The position numbers were made by a program, and so were the translations under genes. Below are positions 21,185 to 29,807 of a stretch of 64,000 nucleotides of DNA, in pieces. Within the stretch, counting starts at the first letter, position 1. Each line of letters begins with the position of its first letter. Source of the DNA: an uncultured Chlorobiaceae bacterium (lineage in GTDB: Bacteria; Bacteroidota; Chlorobiia; Chlorobiales; Chlorobiaceae). The notes beneath the pieces were generated by a model, which made no database searches, had not been told where the DNA came from, and saw only the letters and a program-made list of their open reading frames with translations. The DNA lies in contig CAIJPS010000083.1 of the NCBI GenBank assembly GCA_903822595.1, positions 1 through 64,000 on the forward strand, given 5' to 3'.

Positions 21185-22150
21185 TCAACTGTCCCGGTCA
21201 ATACTCTCGTAGATTGCAAGATAACTCTCATAACGCTCATGATCAATACGCCCCGATTCAACGGCCTTCAGAATTCCGCACTCCGGCTCTACCGTATGCG
21301 TACATGAAGAGTAGGCACAATCCGGCATAGAAGAGAGAAACTCCTTGAAATAGAAACGCAGGTTTTCGCGGGTGATTCCTGAAAGATTGAACTCCCTTAT
21401 CCCCGGGGTATCAATAATGTAGCCACCTTTTGGAAGGGCAAGCATGATGGCGCTGCTTGTGGTATGGAGCCCTTTTCCGGTCTTCTCATTGGTTTCGCCG
21501 GTTCGAAGCAGCTCCTCTCCGAAAAGCTGGTTGATCAGGGTTGACTTCCCCACCCCCGAATGACCACTGAGGGCAGAAAGCTTGCCGGCAAGAGCCTTAC
21601 GGAGAGATTTCATGCCTCTGTTCTCTTCGGCACTCGTATAGAGAATCCTGTAACCAAGTGCGTGATAGGGCTTCATCAGCTCACGGGTCTCCGGCGACTC
21701 TTCGAGATCCATCTTGTTGACGACAATCAGCGTCTCCAACTGTTCGGATTCAGAAAAAACCAGGTAACGGTCGATCAGGCGGGTACTGAGAGGAGGATCA
21801 AAAGCTGAGACAACCACCACCAGTTGATCGATATTGGCTGCAATCACCTGAACCTTCTCCTTGCTGCGGTTCCGGCGAAGATCCCGCTTTCGTGTCAGGG
21901 CACTCCGGCGACGCTCCACAAGGGTGATAACCGCTTCAAAGAATTCCGTACCCGTTTCAGTCTCCTTCAGCACCACCCGGTCACCAACAGCAACGAGAGA
22001 GGAAAAATCATTCTCCGTCTTCGTTCCGGGGAATGTCCTGCACCTGAAAACCTTGCCCCCATCGGTCACAACCATATATGTTGAGCCTGTAACTTCAACC
22101 ACCATGCCACCGCTCACCTCTCCAGCCTCTTTTTTACGCTCCATCTTCAC
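21185..22150 (-). CDS. rsgA: Ribosome small-subunit biogenesis GTPase
   Basis: Circularly permuted GTPase that helps the final maturation of the 30S subunit. The motif order is permuted: NKMDLEE (G4) comes before SGHSGVGKSTLIN (G1) and DTPGIREFNL (G3). An N-terminal OB fold (VAVGDRVVLKETETG) and a C-terminal zinc knuckle (CAYSSCTHTVEPECGI) complete the architecture. Length 321 is normal. Start is ATG 22150 or 22144. It is downstream of recG with a 29-base gap on the same strand. Confidence 0.95.
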   Translation of the reverse strand: MKMERKKEAGEVSGGMVVEVTGSTYMVVTDGGKVFRCRTFPGTKTENDFSSLVAVGDRVVLKETETGTEFFEAVITLVERRRSALTRKRDLRRNRSKEKVQVIAANIDQLVVVVSAFDPPLSTRLIDRYLVFSESEQLETLIVVNKMDLEESPETRELMKPYHALGYRILYTSAEENRGMKSLRKALAGKLSALSGHSGVGKSTLINQLFGEELLRTGETNEKTGKGLHTTSSAIMLALPKGGYIIDTPGIREFNLSGITRENLRFYFKEFLSSMPDCAYSSCTHTVEPECGILKAVESGRIDHERYESYLAIYESIDRDS

Positions 22151-22179
22151 CCTTTACGCTCCCCTTCTTTTTCAAATAA

Positions 22180-24300
22180 CTATCCGATATCGGCCAAAGT
22201 GAACCGGTCATGGTAATGACGCAGATAACATTCCCGTACACGGCGATGCTCCGCACCCCGCAACTGGCAATCCACTTCAACAAGCTGGAATGCCGCAGCA
22301 CGGGCCGACTGCATGATATCAAAATCCTTGTTCAGATCGGCAACTCTTAATCCACTCAGCGTTCCAGACTGCTCTTTTCCAAGAATATTTCCTGCTCCCC
22401 TTATTTTAGCGTCAATTTCAGAGATGAGGAAGCCGTCCGTCGTCGACTCCATGGCCGAAAGCCTTTCACGCGCGTCAACCGTCATTTTTGCATGAAGCAG
22501 AAAACAGGTGGAACGATGCTCTCCCCGGCCAACCCGACCCCTGAGCTGATGCAGTTGGGCCAGACCAAAGCGTTCAGCATGTTCAATAACCATAACCGTC
22601 GCATTCGGCACGTCAACACCAACCTCAATCACCGTGGTGCCCACCAGCAGGTCAATCTCCCGGCACCGGAACTGCTCCATTACCCTCTCCTTCTCATCCG
22701 GCGTCAGTTGGCCATGAATCAATCCAAGGCGCAGATCAGCAAACAGGGTGACAGAAAGCTCCTGATAACTCTCCACCGCAGCTTTCAGATCCATTTTTTC
22801 CGACTCCTCAACAAGAGGATAGACAATATAACCCTGTCTTCCTTCCGCGATCTCGGCACGGAGATAACCATAAACTTTCATCTTCTCCTCTTCAGGGCGC
22901 ACAACAGTCCTGACCGGTATCCGTCCGGCAGGCATCTGGCGAATAACCGAAACATCAAGATCACCAAAAACCCCCATGGTGAGGGTTCTCGGTATCGGTG
23001 TCGCCGTCATCAGCAGCACATGCGGATGTGTCGCCTTCTCCTGAAGCGCCTTGCGTTGCAACACCCCGAAGCGATGCTGTTCATCTATGATAACAAGGCC
23101 AAGTGAGGCGTAACTCACCCCCGGCTCAATCATGGCATGGGTACCAACCGCAATATGCAGCTCTCCCGAACTGAGTGAAGCAAGCACCGCCTGACGCTCT
23201 TTTTTGCCCTGCTTCCCTGTCACGAGGCCAACCTGCACGCCAAGCGGATTGAAAAAGCGCTTCATGACCAGATAGTGCTGTACCGCCAGAATCTCCGTTG
23301 GAGCCATGAAGGCCGCCTGCAAGCCATTATCGACCGCAAGAGCCATGGCAAACAGGGCGACGATAGTTTTTCCCGAACCAACATCACCCTGCAACAGGCG
23401 GTTCATTGGGCTGCCGCTTCTGAGGTCCCGGTATATCTCACGGATGGCATTTTTCTGGGCTTCGGTCAACGTGTATGGCAAGCTCGCATGGAGCTTCCGG
23501 GTCACCTCGCCTGAATGGGTGAACTTCACCGCCGCCCTGTTTCGCCTGATTGCGCTATGGCGCAGGGCAAAGAGAAGCTGGGCATAAAAGAGTTCTGTCC
23601 ACTTCATCCGGTAACGGGCTCTTGCAAGCTGCTCATGCGAAGAGGGAAAGTGTATTTCACGGTAAGCCTCGGCAAGCGGCATCAGAGCGTTACCCGCAAT
23701 CATAGCAGGGGTAAGATTCTCATCCTTGCCCGGAAAACACGCCTCAAAAGCACGGGCAATAAGGGTGCGCAACGGCTTTGAGCCGAGACCCGCCTGCTTC
23801 ATCGCCTCGCTTGACGGGTAGACAGGAATAATCTTGCCGGTGTTGTAGAGCTCCAAATCGCTGCACTCCCCACTGCGCGACTCGATGATATCAGGACTGA
23901 GACGGTCGAAATCGGGATGCTGCATTTGCGCATGATGTCCGAAATAGCTCACCTTGCCATGAACGGCAAGCGACTCACCCTGAACAACACTGCGGGAAAA
24001 ATAGCGGACACCCCTGAACCAGGTCAGTTCAAGCACACCGGTGGCATCACCAAGCCACGCCTTGAAACGCGCCCGACCCGGAGCGTCCCCGTCAAGCTGC
24101 GTTTTTATCACGGTACCGACAACCGTCACCGTTTCACCATTCGCAAGCGCTCCGATACTCTTCATGGCGCTCCGATCGAGATAACGGCGCGGGAAATAAT
24201 CAAAAAGGTCATCAAGGGTCACAATACCGGCCTCTTGCAGAATAAATGCCTTTTTTGTGCCCACTCCTTTCAGGTAGGTGATTGAGGTGGTGCCGGTCAT
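22180..24300 (-). CDS. recG: ATP-dependent DNA helicase RecG
   Basis: Branch-migrating helicase that regresses stalled forks and processes Holliday junctions. After an N-terminal wedge/OB domain come Walker [18 protein letters not shown], the DEQH box [33 protein letters not shown] and the C-terminal helicase motif [20 protein letters not shown] use ATG 24300 ([14 protein letters not shown]); the longer frame would extend into the intergenic promoter region of the divergent rpmE gene. Confidence 0.96.
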   Translation of the reverse strand: MTGTTSITYLKGVGTKKAFILQEAGIVTLDDLFDYFPRRYLDRSAMKSIGALANGETVTVVGTVIKTQLDGDAPGRARFKAWLGDATGVLELTWFRGVRYFSRSVVQGESLAVHGKVSYFGHHAQMQHPDFDRLSPDIIESRSGECSDLELYNTGKIIPVYPSSEAMKQAGLGSKPLRTLIARAFEACFPGKDENLTPAMIAGNALMPLAEAYREIHFPSSHEQLARARYRMKWTELFYAQLLFALRHSAIRRNRAAVKFTHSGEVTRKLHASLPYTLTEAQKNAIREIYRDLRSGSPMNRLLQGDVGSGKTIVALFAMALAVDNGLQAAFMAPTEILAVQHYLVMKRFFNPLGVQVGLVTGKQGKKERQAVLASLSSGELHIAVGTHAMIEPGVSYASLGLVIIDEQHRFGVLQRKALQEKATHPHVLLMTATPIPRTLTMGVFGDLDVSVIRQMPAGRIPVRTVVRPEEEKMKVYGYLRAEIAEGRQGYIVYPLVEESEKMDLKAAVESYQELSVTLFADLRLGLIHGQLTPDEKERVMEQFRCREIDLLVGTTVIEVGVDVPNATVMVIEHAERFGLAQLHQLRGRVGRGEHRSTCFLLHAKMTVDARERLSAMESTTDGFLISEIDAKIRGAGNILGKEQSGTLSGLRVADLNKDFDIMQSARAAAFQLVEVDCQLRGAEHRRVRECYLRHYHDRFTLADIG

Positions 24301-24355
24301 CTTAATGGTTGTAACTCGATTGAAATTCTTGTATATTTGCACCTTTACTATTTTA

Positions 24356-24383
24356 TTGCCGTCCATATCATTTATTGTACGAT
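24356..24383 (+). promoter_or_regulatory. Candidate promoter of rpmE-frr
   Basis: TTGCCG and TACGAT boxes separated by 16 bases, ending 16 bases before the rpmE ATG. It lies in the 100-base gap between divergent recG and rpmE. Confidence 0.45.
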
Positions 24384-24399
24384 AAAGTCAACGAAAGTC

Positions 24400-24624
24400 A
24401 TGAAACAAGATATTCATCCAAAGTATAAGGAAGTTACCGTTAACTGCGCCAACTGCGGCAACTCCTTCGTCACCCGTTCAACCCGTACAACCATCAAGGT
24501 TGATATCTGCAACAACTGCCACCCCTTCTATACCGGAAAGCAGACCCTTGTCGATACCGCCGGACGCGTCGAACGCTTCAACAAGCGCTTTGCAAAATCA
24601 ACAGCAGCACAGGCAAACGCCTGA
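24400..24624 (+). CDS. rpmE: 50S ribosomal protein L31
   Basis: A 74-residue ribosomal protein of the zinc-binding (C+) type: [16 protein letters not shown] and [14 protein letters not shown] supply the four cysteines. ATG 24400 ([12 protein letters not shown]) is the family start; an upstream in-frame ATG adds an unconserved segment. Followed 21 bases later by frr. Confidence 0.96.
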   Translation: MKQDIHPKYKEVTVNCANCGNSFVTRSTRTTIKVDICNNCHPFYTGKQTLVDTAGRVERFNKRFAKSTAAQANA

Positions 24625-24645
24625 CTCTAACCCATCGGAACCGCT

Positions 24646-25206
24646 ATGAGTGTCAGAGAGGTTTATCAGAAAACTGAGCCGAAGATGAAAAAAACCATCG
24701 AGGCGTTTCAGCATGAAATTGCTTCGATCAGGACAGGCAAGGCTACAACAACCCTGCTCGACCGTGTCAAGGTAGAGGCTTATGGCCAGCAGATGCCGCT
24801 GAAACAGGTCGGCAACATCAGCGTGCTTGATGTCCACACCCTTATTGTCCAGGTCTGGGACAAATCAATGGTATCGGCCACCGAAAGGGCTATCCGCGAC
24901 GCCAACCTTGGACTCAACCCTGCCGCCGACGGCCAGAACATCCGCGTCAGCATTCCCCCGCTCACCGAAGAGCGCCGCAAGGAGTTTGTCAAACTTACCA
25001 AAAAATTTGGTGAGGACTCAAAAGTATCCCTTCGCAACCTTCGCCGCGACATGATTCAGGAGATTGAAAAACTCGAAAAATCAAGAACAATCAGCGAAGA
25101 CGACAAGAACAAAGGCAAAAAGGATGCCGACGAGATGCTCCACAAATTTGAAAAACAGCTTACCGAACTGATCACGCACAAAGAGAAAGAGATCATGGAG
25201 GTATAG
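24646..25206 (+). CDS. frr: Ribosome recycling factor
   Basis: Splits the post-termination ribosome together with EF-G. The 186-residue protein has the usual features: ASIRTGKATTTLLDRVKVEA, IRDANLGLNPAADGQ, IRVSIPPLTEERRKEFVKL and RRDMIQEIEKLEK in the helical arm. It is the last gene of the rpmE-frr pair and ends in a terminator at 25240. Confidence 0.97.
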   Translation: MSVREVYQKTEPKMKKTIEAFQHEIASIRTGKATTTLLDRVKVEAYGQQMPLKQVGNISVLDVHTLIVQVWDKSMVSATERAIRDANLGLNPAADGQNIRVSIPPLTEERRKEFVKLTKKFGEDSKVSLRNLRRDMIQEIEKLEKSRTISEDDKNKGKKDADEMLHKFEKQLTELITHKEKEIMEV

Positions 25207-25239
25207 GCTCTGGCGGAAAAGAGTCATCAGTTCAGCAAT

Positions 25240-25265
25240 AAAGCCGGGAATACCCCGGCTTTTTG
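25240..25265 (+). terminator. Terminator after frr
   Basis: Stem AAAGCCGGG / CCCGGCTTT around a short loop, followed by T residues. Confidence 0.9.
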
Positions 25266-25273
25266 TATTTTTA

Positions 25274-25303
25274 TTGCCGTTTCCCGGGTATTTGCGCTAT
25301 AAT
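25274..25303 (+). promoter_or_regulatory. Promoter of the restriction-modification genes
   Basis: TTGCCG box, 18-base spacer and a perfect TATAAT, 22 bases before the first codon at 25326. This is the clearest sigma-70 promoter in the window. Confidence 0.7.
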
Positions 25304-25325
25304 GCACTCTTACTAAAAATTTCCG

Positions 25326-26207
25326 ATGAAAGCTCCGTTACAACCATTGGCAGAAGTCTTTGGATATCCGGTTCATGACCATTCCGCCAAAGCTCAACGC
25401 TACCGTGCACATCGGCTTTGCCCGTTCAACAACAAAATCCCGAACTGCACAAAAGACAAAGCAAAAAATCCTTTGGGTGTTTGCAGTATTATGCACAACA
25501 ACCATCCGGTCATAACCTGTCCGGTTAGATTTCGTGAAGATTGGCTGATTACCGATGATGCCGCTTCATTCTTTTTTGATGCATCAACCTCATGGAACTC
25601 CCTGACGGAGGTCAGACTGAACGATACACAAGGTAAATCCGCCGGAAATATTGACGTTGTCCTCGTGGCTTACGATAATAATGGCAAAGTAACCGATTTC
25701 GGAGCTCTTGAAATTCAGGCGGTTTACATTTCCGGAAACGTCAGGGAACCTTTCGAGCACTTCATGAAAGATACCTTGGCTCATGCTGATATGGACTGGA
25801 CAACTCAACCGAATTATCCACGACCGGACTACCTGTCATCTTCACGCAAGCGACTTGCTCCCCAGCTTCTGTTTAAAGGCGGCATCCTTAATACCTGGAA
25901 AAAGAGAACTGCCGTAGCAATTAACAAAAGCTTTTTCAATACACTCCCTCCGCTGAAACCGGTAAATAAATCAGAGGCTGATATTGCCTGGCTTATTTAC
26001 GATCTTGAGCTTGCTGCAGAAGATGGTGCGGAACGCTATCACCTCAAAAAAATTGACGAAATTTATACCGGATTTGAGTCGGCGTTGCTCTCGATTACTA
26101 CAGCCTCACCTGGAAATATGGATAATTTTATAAAACTCCTTCAGGAAAAGCTTGACGATCAGCTTGAAACTCCGCCAAACAACAAAACCATTGAGGGGCC
26201 ATTTTAG
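25326..26207 (+). CDS. NotI-family type II restriction endonuclease
   Basis: A 293-residue homologue of NotI. The N-terminal cysteine-rich element is recognisable (RLCPFNNKIPNCTKDKAKNP, then LGVCSI) and corresponds to the iron-Cys4 fold of NotI. The PD-(D/E)xK-like catalytic core reads GNIDVVLVAY and GALEIQAVY, matching the unusual D...ExQ catalytic triad of NotI. Reading continues normally to a stop next to the methylase start (one base between). It has its own promoter at 25274. The recognition sequence is not deducible from the protein. Confidence 0.85.
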   Translation: MKAPLQPLAEVFGYPVHDHSAKAQRYRAHRLCPFNNKIPNCTKDKAKNPLGVCSIMHNNHPVITCPVRFREDWLITDDAASFFFDASTSWNSLTEVRLNDTQGKSAGNIDVVLVAYDNNGKVTDFGALEIQAVYISGNVREPFEHFMKDTLAHADMDWTTQPNYPRPDYLSSSRKRLAPQLLFKGGILNTWKKRTAVAINKSFFNTLPPLKPVNKSEADIAWLIYDLELAAEDGAERYHLKKIDEIYTGFESALLSITTASPGNMDNFIKLLQEKLDDQLETPPNNKTIEGPF

Positions 26208-26208
26208 C

Positions 26209-27105
26209 ATGACGGTATCCCGACAACAATGTTTATTTGCTGAAATGAGTGAATCGGTTTGCCGCCCGAAACCGGTCAATGTAGCATCCGTTCCTCATCG
26301 GAGCCCGTTTCGTTATCCCGGTGGAAAAACATGGTTTGTTCCTGCATTCAGGAAGTGGATCAGCTCCATGCAAAACAAGCCCTCTCTGCTGATTGAACCT
26401 TTTGCAGGTGGGGGCACAATAAGCCTCACGGCTGTTTCTGAACACCTTGTTCAACATGCCATCATGGTTGAACTGGATGAAGAGATCGCCGCTGTATGGC
26501 ACTCAATCAGTAACGGTGATGGAGATTGGCTGGCAAAAAGAATCCTTGAATTCGATCTCACAAAAGAAAACGTCACCCATGAACTGCAAAAAACAGACGT
26601 GGATCTGAAAGAGAAAGCATTTCAGACTATCCTGAAAAACCGAACCTTTCACGGAGGTATTCTTGCCGAAGGAGCGGGATTTGTGAAACATGGCGAAAAT
26701 GGAAAGGGTCTCCGTTCACGCTGGTACCCGGCAACCCTTGCAAAACGATTTTCAAATCTCAACCAGATCGCGAAGGACATTACTTTTCTGCAGAAGGATG
26801 GCTTGAAAATCATAGAAGAATATGCGGAACATGAGGATGTTCTCTTTTTTATCGACCCGCCATATACCGCCGGAGGCAAAAAAGCTGGCAAACGCCTCTA
26901 CCGCCATTTTGAGCTTGACCATGAGCAACTCTTCAGGCTTTGCGAGTCAATCAAAGGCAATTTTTTAATGACGTACGACAATGCTGACGAAGTGAAGTTG
27001 TTGGCAAGCAAGCATGGATTCCAGACACGCCTTATTGCCATGAACAATACGCATCACGCCACCATGGAGGAACTGGTGATCGGAAAAGAGCTCTCGTGGC
27101 TGTAA
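26209..27105 (+). CDS. DNA adenine methylase, D12 class (Dam-like), cognate modification enzyme
   Basis: Transfers a methyl group to N6 of adenine. The SAM-binding motif is FRYPGGKTWFVPAFRKW, the acidic strand LLIEPFAGGGTISL follows, and the catalytic motif is FIDPPYTAGGKK. I use ATG 26209, directly after the endonuclease stop, with GAGGGG upstream; the frame is open further back inside the endonuclease gene. Length 298 residues is normal. Its pairing with a NotI-like enzyme, rather than with a GATC enzyme, is what makes it notable. Confidence 0.9.
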   Translation: MTVSRQQCLFAEMSESVCRPKPVNVASVPHRSPFRYPGGKTWFVPAFRKWISSMQNKPSLLIEPFAGGGTISLTAVSEHLVQHAIMVELDEEIAAVWHSISNGDGDWLAKRILEFDLTKENVTHELQKTDVDLKEKAFQTILKNRTFHGGILAEGAGFVKHGENGKGLRSRWYPATLAKRFSNLNQIAKDITFLQKDGLKIIEEYAEHEDVLFFIDPPYTAGGKKAGKRLYRHFELDHEQLFRLCESIKGNFLMTYDNADEVKLLASKHGFQTRLIAMNNTHHATMEELVIGKELSWL

Positions 27106-27147
27106 AGTTTCGCAGCGCTATAATCGGCTTCTGCAAGATACCCTGAT

Positions 27148-27226
27148 CACGCTTGATATCCTGGCCGAGGGTGTACGTGTACTCACGCGGAAAATCTTTG
27201 CAGTACTCAAAGATTTTCAGAATCAG
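27148..27226 (-). pseudogene. avd: Remnant of a DGR accessory gene (avd)
   Basis: About 27 codons on the reverse strand read LILKIFEYCKDFPREYTYTL followed by GQDIKRD, closely resembling the second helix of Avd/four-helix-bundle proteins of diversity-generating retroelements. The flanks of the same frame bear no resemblance to Avd, and the rest of the roughly 110-120 residue protein is missing. It lies immediately downstream of the variable-lectin gene, exactly where avd normally sits in a DGR cassette. The truncation point is close to the end of the methylase gene, so the restriction genes probably replaced the rest of the cassette. Confidence 0.72.
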
Positions 27227-27247
27227 ACAGGGGGCACGCCCCCTGTC
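27226..27247. repeat. GC-rich hairpin just downstream of the variable repeat
   Basis: Ten-base arms GACAGGGGGC and GCCCCCTGTC with a two-base loop, 35 bases past the stop codon of the adhesin. In studied DGRs (Bordetella phage BPP-1) a short-loop hairpin just after the variable repeat stimulates mutagenic homing. A terminator is the alternative, but there is no T-run. Confidence 0.55.
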
Positions 27248-27282
27248 AACCCCCACGGGAAAATTGTTAAAGAGATAAATGG

Positions 27283-27408
27283 CTAAAAAGCCCGCACAGC
27301 CCGAACCCGACCGTCGAGCGCCTTATTGCCCTGGAGCTGGTTCCCATTGTAGAAGGCCTCCCAGCACGCGCCACCCGCACCGACCTCCGTAGAACTCCAG
27401 TAGTAGTC
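27283..27408 (-). other. Candidate DGR variable repeat in the adhesin gene
   Basis: The last 41 codons of the adhesin carry the constant frame YYWSSTE ... RVRAVRAF. Between these, many codons end in C or T with arbitrary first and second bases (GTC GGT GCG GGT GGC, then GCC TTC TAC AAT, then CTC, GGC AAT, CTC GAC GGT). This is the footprint of AAC/AAT template codons changed at adenines by a DGR. No template repeat is present in the window, so the assignment is by pattern. Confidence 0.6.
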
Positions 27409-29787
27409 ACCCGCAAAACCGCCAACAACATTGTTTTGCATGTAGAGTTCATTCAACTCATCCTTGCTCGGCAGGAACCAGTCGGTGTAGCCTCCCCCTC
27501 CATATGCTTTTGCAATACCTGCTGCAAAATCGCTAACCTGGCCGTTTTGGGAAATAATTGCATCGGTATTAGCTTTTCCTGTGCCAATTCCGGTTCCAGC
27601 TGCCCCTGATGGGACTGATTTGAACAAATATAAAGGTGTTGCCCATGAAATTCCAGTGCTCTGGTCTGCTGTCGCCGCAATAAGGCCGTGCTTAACAGTG
27701 GGTGTAGATGGAGGAATATTGCCTTGTTGAAATCCCGACTCATTTACATAAAATACAATGCCGCCCTGATAGCTGTCGCCAATATCCACTTGGGCTGTCG
27801 ATGGGAATAGTGCCGTCACCACACCGGAGTCGGTCGAATTGGTGACTGATGTTGCTCCCGCTACCGTAAAGAAGTTTGCGGCAACTCCTGCCAGGGTAAA
27901 TCCTGGTTTCGGGAAAAGAGTAATTGTGGCCGTGTATGACGTATATGGACCAAATATGGTACCTGTTGGTGTTAAATCCCAGCTTACTGTCCCTGTGTAT
28001 TGTTCGGTCTCTGTGATTGTAGTTACCGGAGTCTCTCCCTTTACCGGCACTGTTACTCCGGGTATTGCGGCTATATTTACCACTTGCAACGTGATCGTAA
28101 AAGCCGGATTTGTCGTGGCCGTGGTCAAAATACCTGAACTCGCCATCAGCACCTTGTCGGTGCCAGCAAGATCGATGTTCACTCCCTTACCGGTAAAGTC
28201 GGCGACTCCATTGACAGCATTCATCGCAAGCGTACCGCCGAGGGTACCAGTACCTGTCGTCAGCGTCAACGTTATTAAGTCGGTGGCATCTGTTACCGTA
28301 TTGCCTGCCGCATCATGAACCGCCACGACAGGCTGCTGCGCAAAGGCTGCACCGCTGACAGTGCTGGCTGATGGCTGTGTCGTGAAGGCAAGCTTGCTGG
28401 CGGAGCCATTCGTTACAGTAATTACACCTGCCTCATCGATCAAGGAGCCTGACGCAGCTTGCACGGTGGCCGATCCTGTCAGGTGAGCAGTAAAGAGCGC
28501 ACTTTTGCCGTTGCCCGCTGCCACAAGGTCGCTACTAACCACTCCACCGGTAATGCCGGTCAGAGACCAAGTTGCTGCAACGTTGGCGACTACGTTGTTC
28601 AGTGCATCACGACTGATAGCGTATCCGGTAAAGGTTGTCCCTGATACCAGCGATTGAGCTGTGATTGCTGATCCGGAACCATCTGCCGCGGTTTCAATGG
28701 CAATCTGGCTGGCGGCTCCGGCGGTGCCGGTTGCCGTGAAGGTCAGCGGTGAACCACTCAGCCCTGTGCTTGTTGCTGTAAGGGTATTTGAACCTGCGGT
28801 GTTGCCACGCCTCCAGGTTCCTGCAAAGGTCGCTATACCATCCGATCCGGTTGTAGCAGTCATCGTCCCGCTGACGGAACCACCGGTACCATTCGCAAAG
28901 GTGACATCAACGCCGCTGACAGGGTTGTTGTTCGTATCCTTGACCTTCACACTCGGCGCGGTCGCCACAACTGAACCAACGGTGCCCGCTTGATTATCAC
29001 CAGCGTATACCGCTATCTGCGCTGCGGATCCGGCAGTGAGAGCAAACGGATTCGATATGGCTGCAACAAGATCGGTTGGCGTAAAGGTTAGCACAAAGTT
29101 GCCTGCGGTACCCGCTATGCTCAAATCGGTGAAGGTTGCCGTGCCACTGCTGTTGGTTGTTGCTGTGGCGTTGGTTAATATACCGGAGCCTGTGGTGATG
29201 GCTGCCACCACGAAAACACCGGAGGTGCGAACATTATTGCCATTCGCATCCTGAAGCTGCACAACTGGCTGGGTCGAAAGGGCTGTGCCACTCACCGCTC
29301 CCTCTGGCTGCGTTATCAGAACCACTTTTGTCGCTCTTCCTGCGCTGTAGGTTATGGTTGCTTCAGCCTGTGCATCGGTGCCACCTTTGACTGGTGCACC
29401 GGCAAGGGTGGCTACAAAAACTCCGCTGCCTGCCGTTCTGGGAGAGGTTACCCTGGCGCTATAGGTGCCGTTGCCATTATCGGTGACTGAACCAATAGAG
29501 CCTGTGCCGCTGGATTTTGTTATAGCAACATCGGCCCCGCCTGAGGCCATGTTGTTACCATTGGCATCTTTTACGGTCACCGTCAGTACCTGCGTACTGG
29601 TGCCGTCAGCCGTGATGGTGGCACTGCCGGGCGTCAGGGTAGAGTGTTCTGCGCTGTTTCCTTTCACAATGATGATACTTTCGATAGTCAGCGCATGGGC
29701 CAGGCCAAAGAGAGAGAGAAGAAGCATCCCGATGAAAAGGAGTGCTCTGGACGTTACCGTCAACTGTTTTTTTGCTGAAATGTCCAT
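27283..29787 (-). CDS. Exported adhesin with Ig-like (Big) repeats and a DUF1566/C-type-lectin-like variable domain
   Basis: An 834-residue surface protein. Residues 1-32 form a signal peptide (hydrophobic LLFIGMLLLSLFGLAHA). Five or so invasin-type Ig-like domains follow (repeated blocks such as VTVKDANGNNMASGGADVAI, GSVTDNGNGTYSARV, VAVHDAAGNTVTDATDLITL). Residues about 660-834 are a DUF1566-like lectin fold (GIVFYVNESGFQQGNIPPS, TDWFLPSKDELNELYMQ, YYWSST) that ends in the candidate variable repeat. The likely role is binding a variable ligand at the cell surface. It follows the beta-barrel gene by 20 bases on the same strand. Confidence 0.85.
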   Translation of the reverse strand: MDISAKKQLTVTSRALLFIGMLLLSLFGLAHALTIESIIIVKGNSAEHSTLTPGSATITADGTSTQVLTVTVKDANGNNMASGGADVAITKSSGTGSIGSVTDNGNGTYSARVTSPRTAGSGVFVATLAGAPVKGGTDAQAEATITYSAGRATKVVLITQPEGAVSGTALSTQPVVQLQDANGNNVRTSGVFVVAAITTGSGILTNATATTNSSGTATFTDLSIAGTAGNFVLTFTPTDLVAAISNPFALTAGSAAQIAVYAGDNQAGTVGSVVATAPSVKVKDTNNNPVSGVDVTFANGTGGSVSGTMTATTGSDGIATFAGTWRRGNTAGSNTLTATSTGLSGSPLTFTATGTAGAASQIAIETAADGSGSAITAQSLVSGTTFTGYAISRDALNNVVANVAATWSLTGITGGVVSSDLVAAGNGKSALFTAHLTGSATVQAASGSLIDEAGVITVTNGSASKLAFTTQPSASTVSGAAFAQQPVVAVHDAAGNTVTDATDLITLTLTTGTGTLGGTLAMNAVNGVADFTGKGVNIDLAGTDKVLMASSGILTTATTNPAFTITLQVVNIAAIPGVTVPVKGETPVTTITETEQYTGTVSWDLTPTGTIFGPYTSYTATITLFPKPGFTLAGVAANFFTVAGATSVTNSTDSGVVTALFPSTAQVDIGDSYQGGIVFYVNESGFQQGNIPPSTPTVKHGLIAATADQSTGISWATPLYLFKSVPSGAAGTGIGTGKANTDAIISQNGQVSDFAAGIAKAYGGGGYTDWFLPSKDELNELYMQNNVVGGFAGDYYWSSTEVGAGGACWEAFYNGNQLQGNKALDGRVRAVRAF

Positions 29788-29807
29788 AGTGGTATAAATG
29801 CCGCTGC

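Noticed and set aside
19744-21261. Long start of the aldehyde dehydrogenase at 21261
   Set aside because: The extra 45 residues are not family-like and overlap the rsgA coding sequence; ATG 21126 fits the family.
25326-27105. Mobile element boundaries around the restriction genes
   Set aside because: No integrase, terminal inverted repeats or clear target-site duplication are visible; only the truncated avd suggests an insertion.
27032-27256. A 74-codon reverse-strand gene next to the adhesin
   Set aside because: Only its central 27 codons resemble Avd; the ends overlap the methylase gene and the hairpin, so it is a remnant and not an intact gene.
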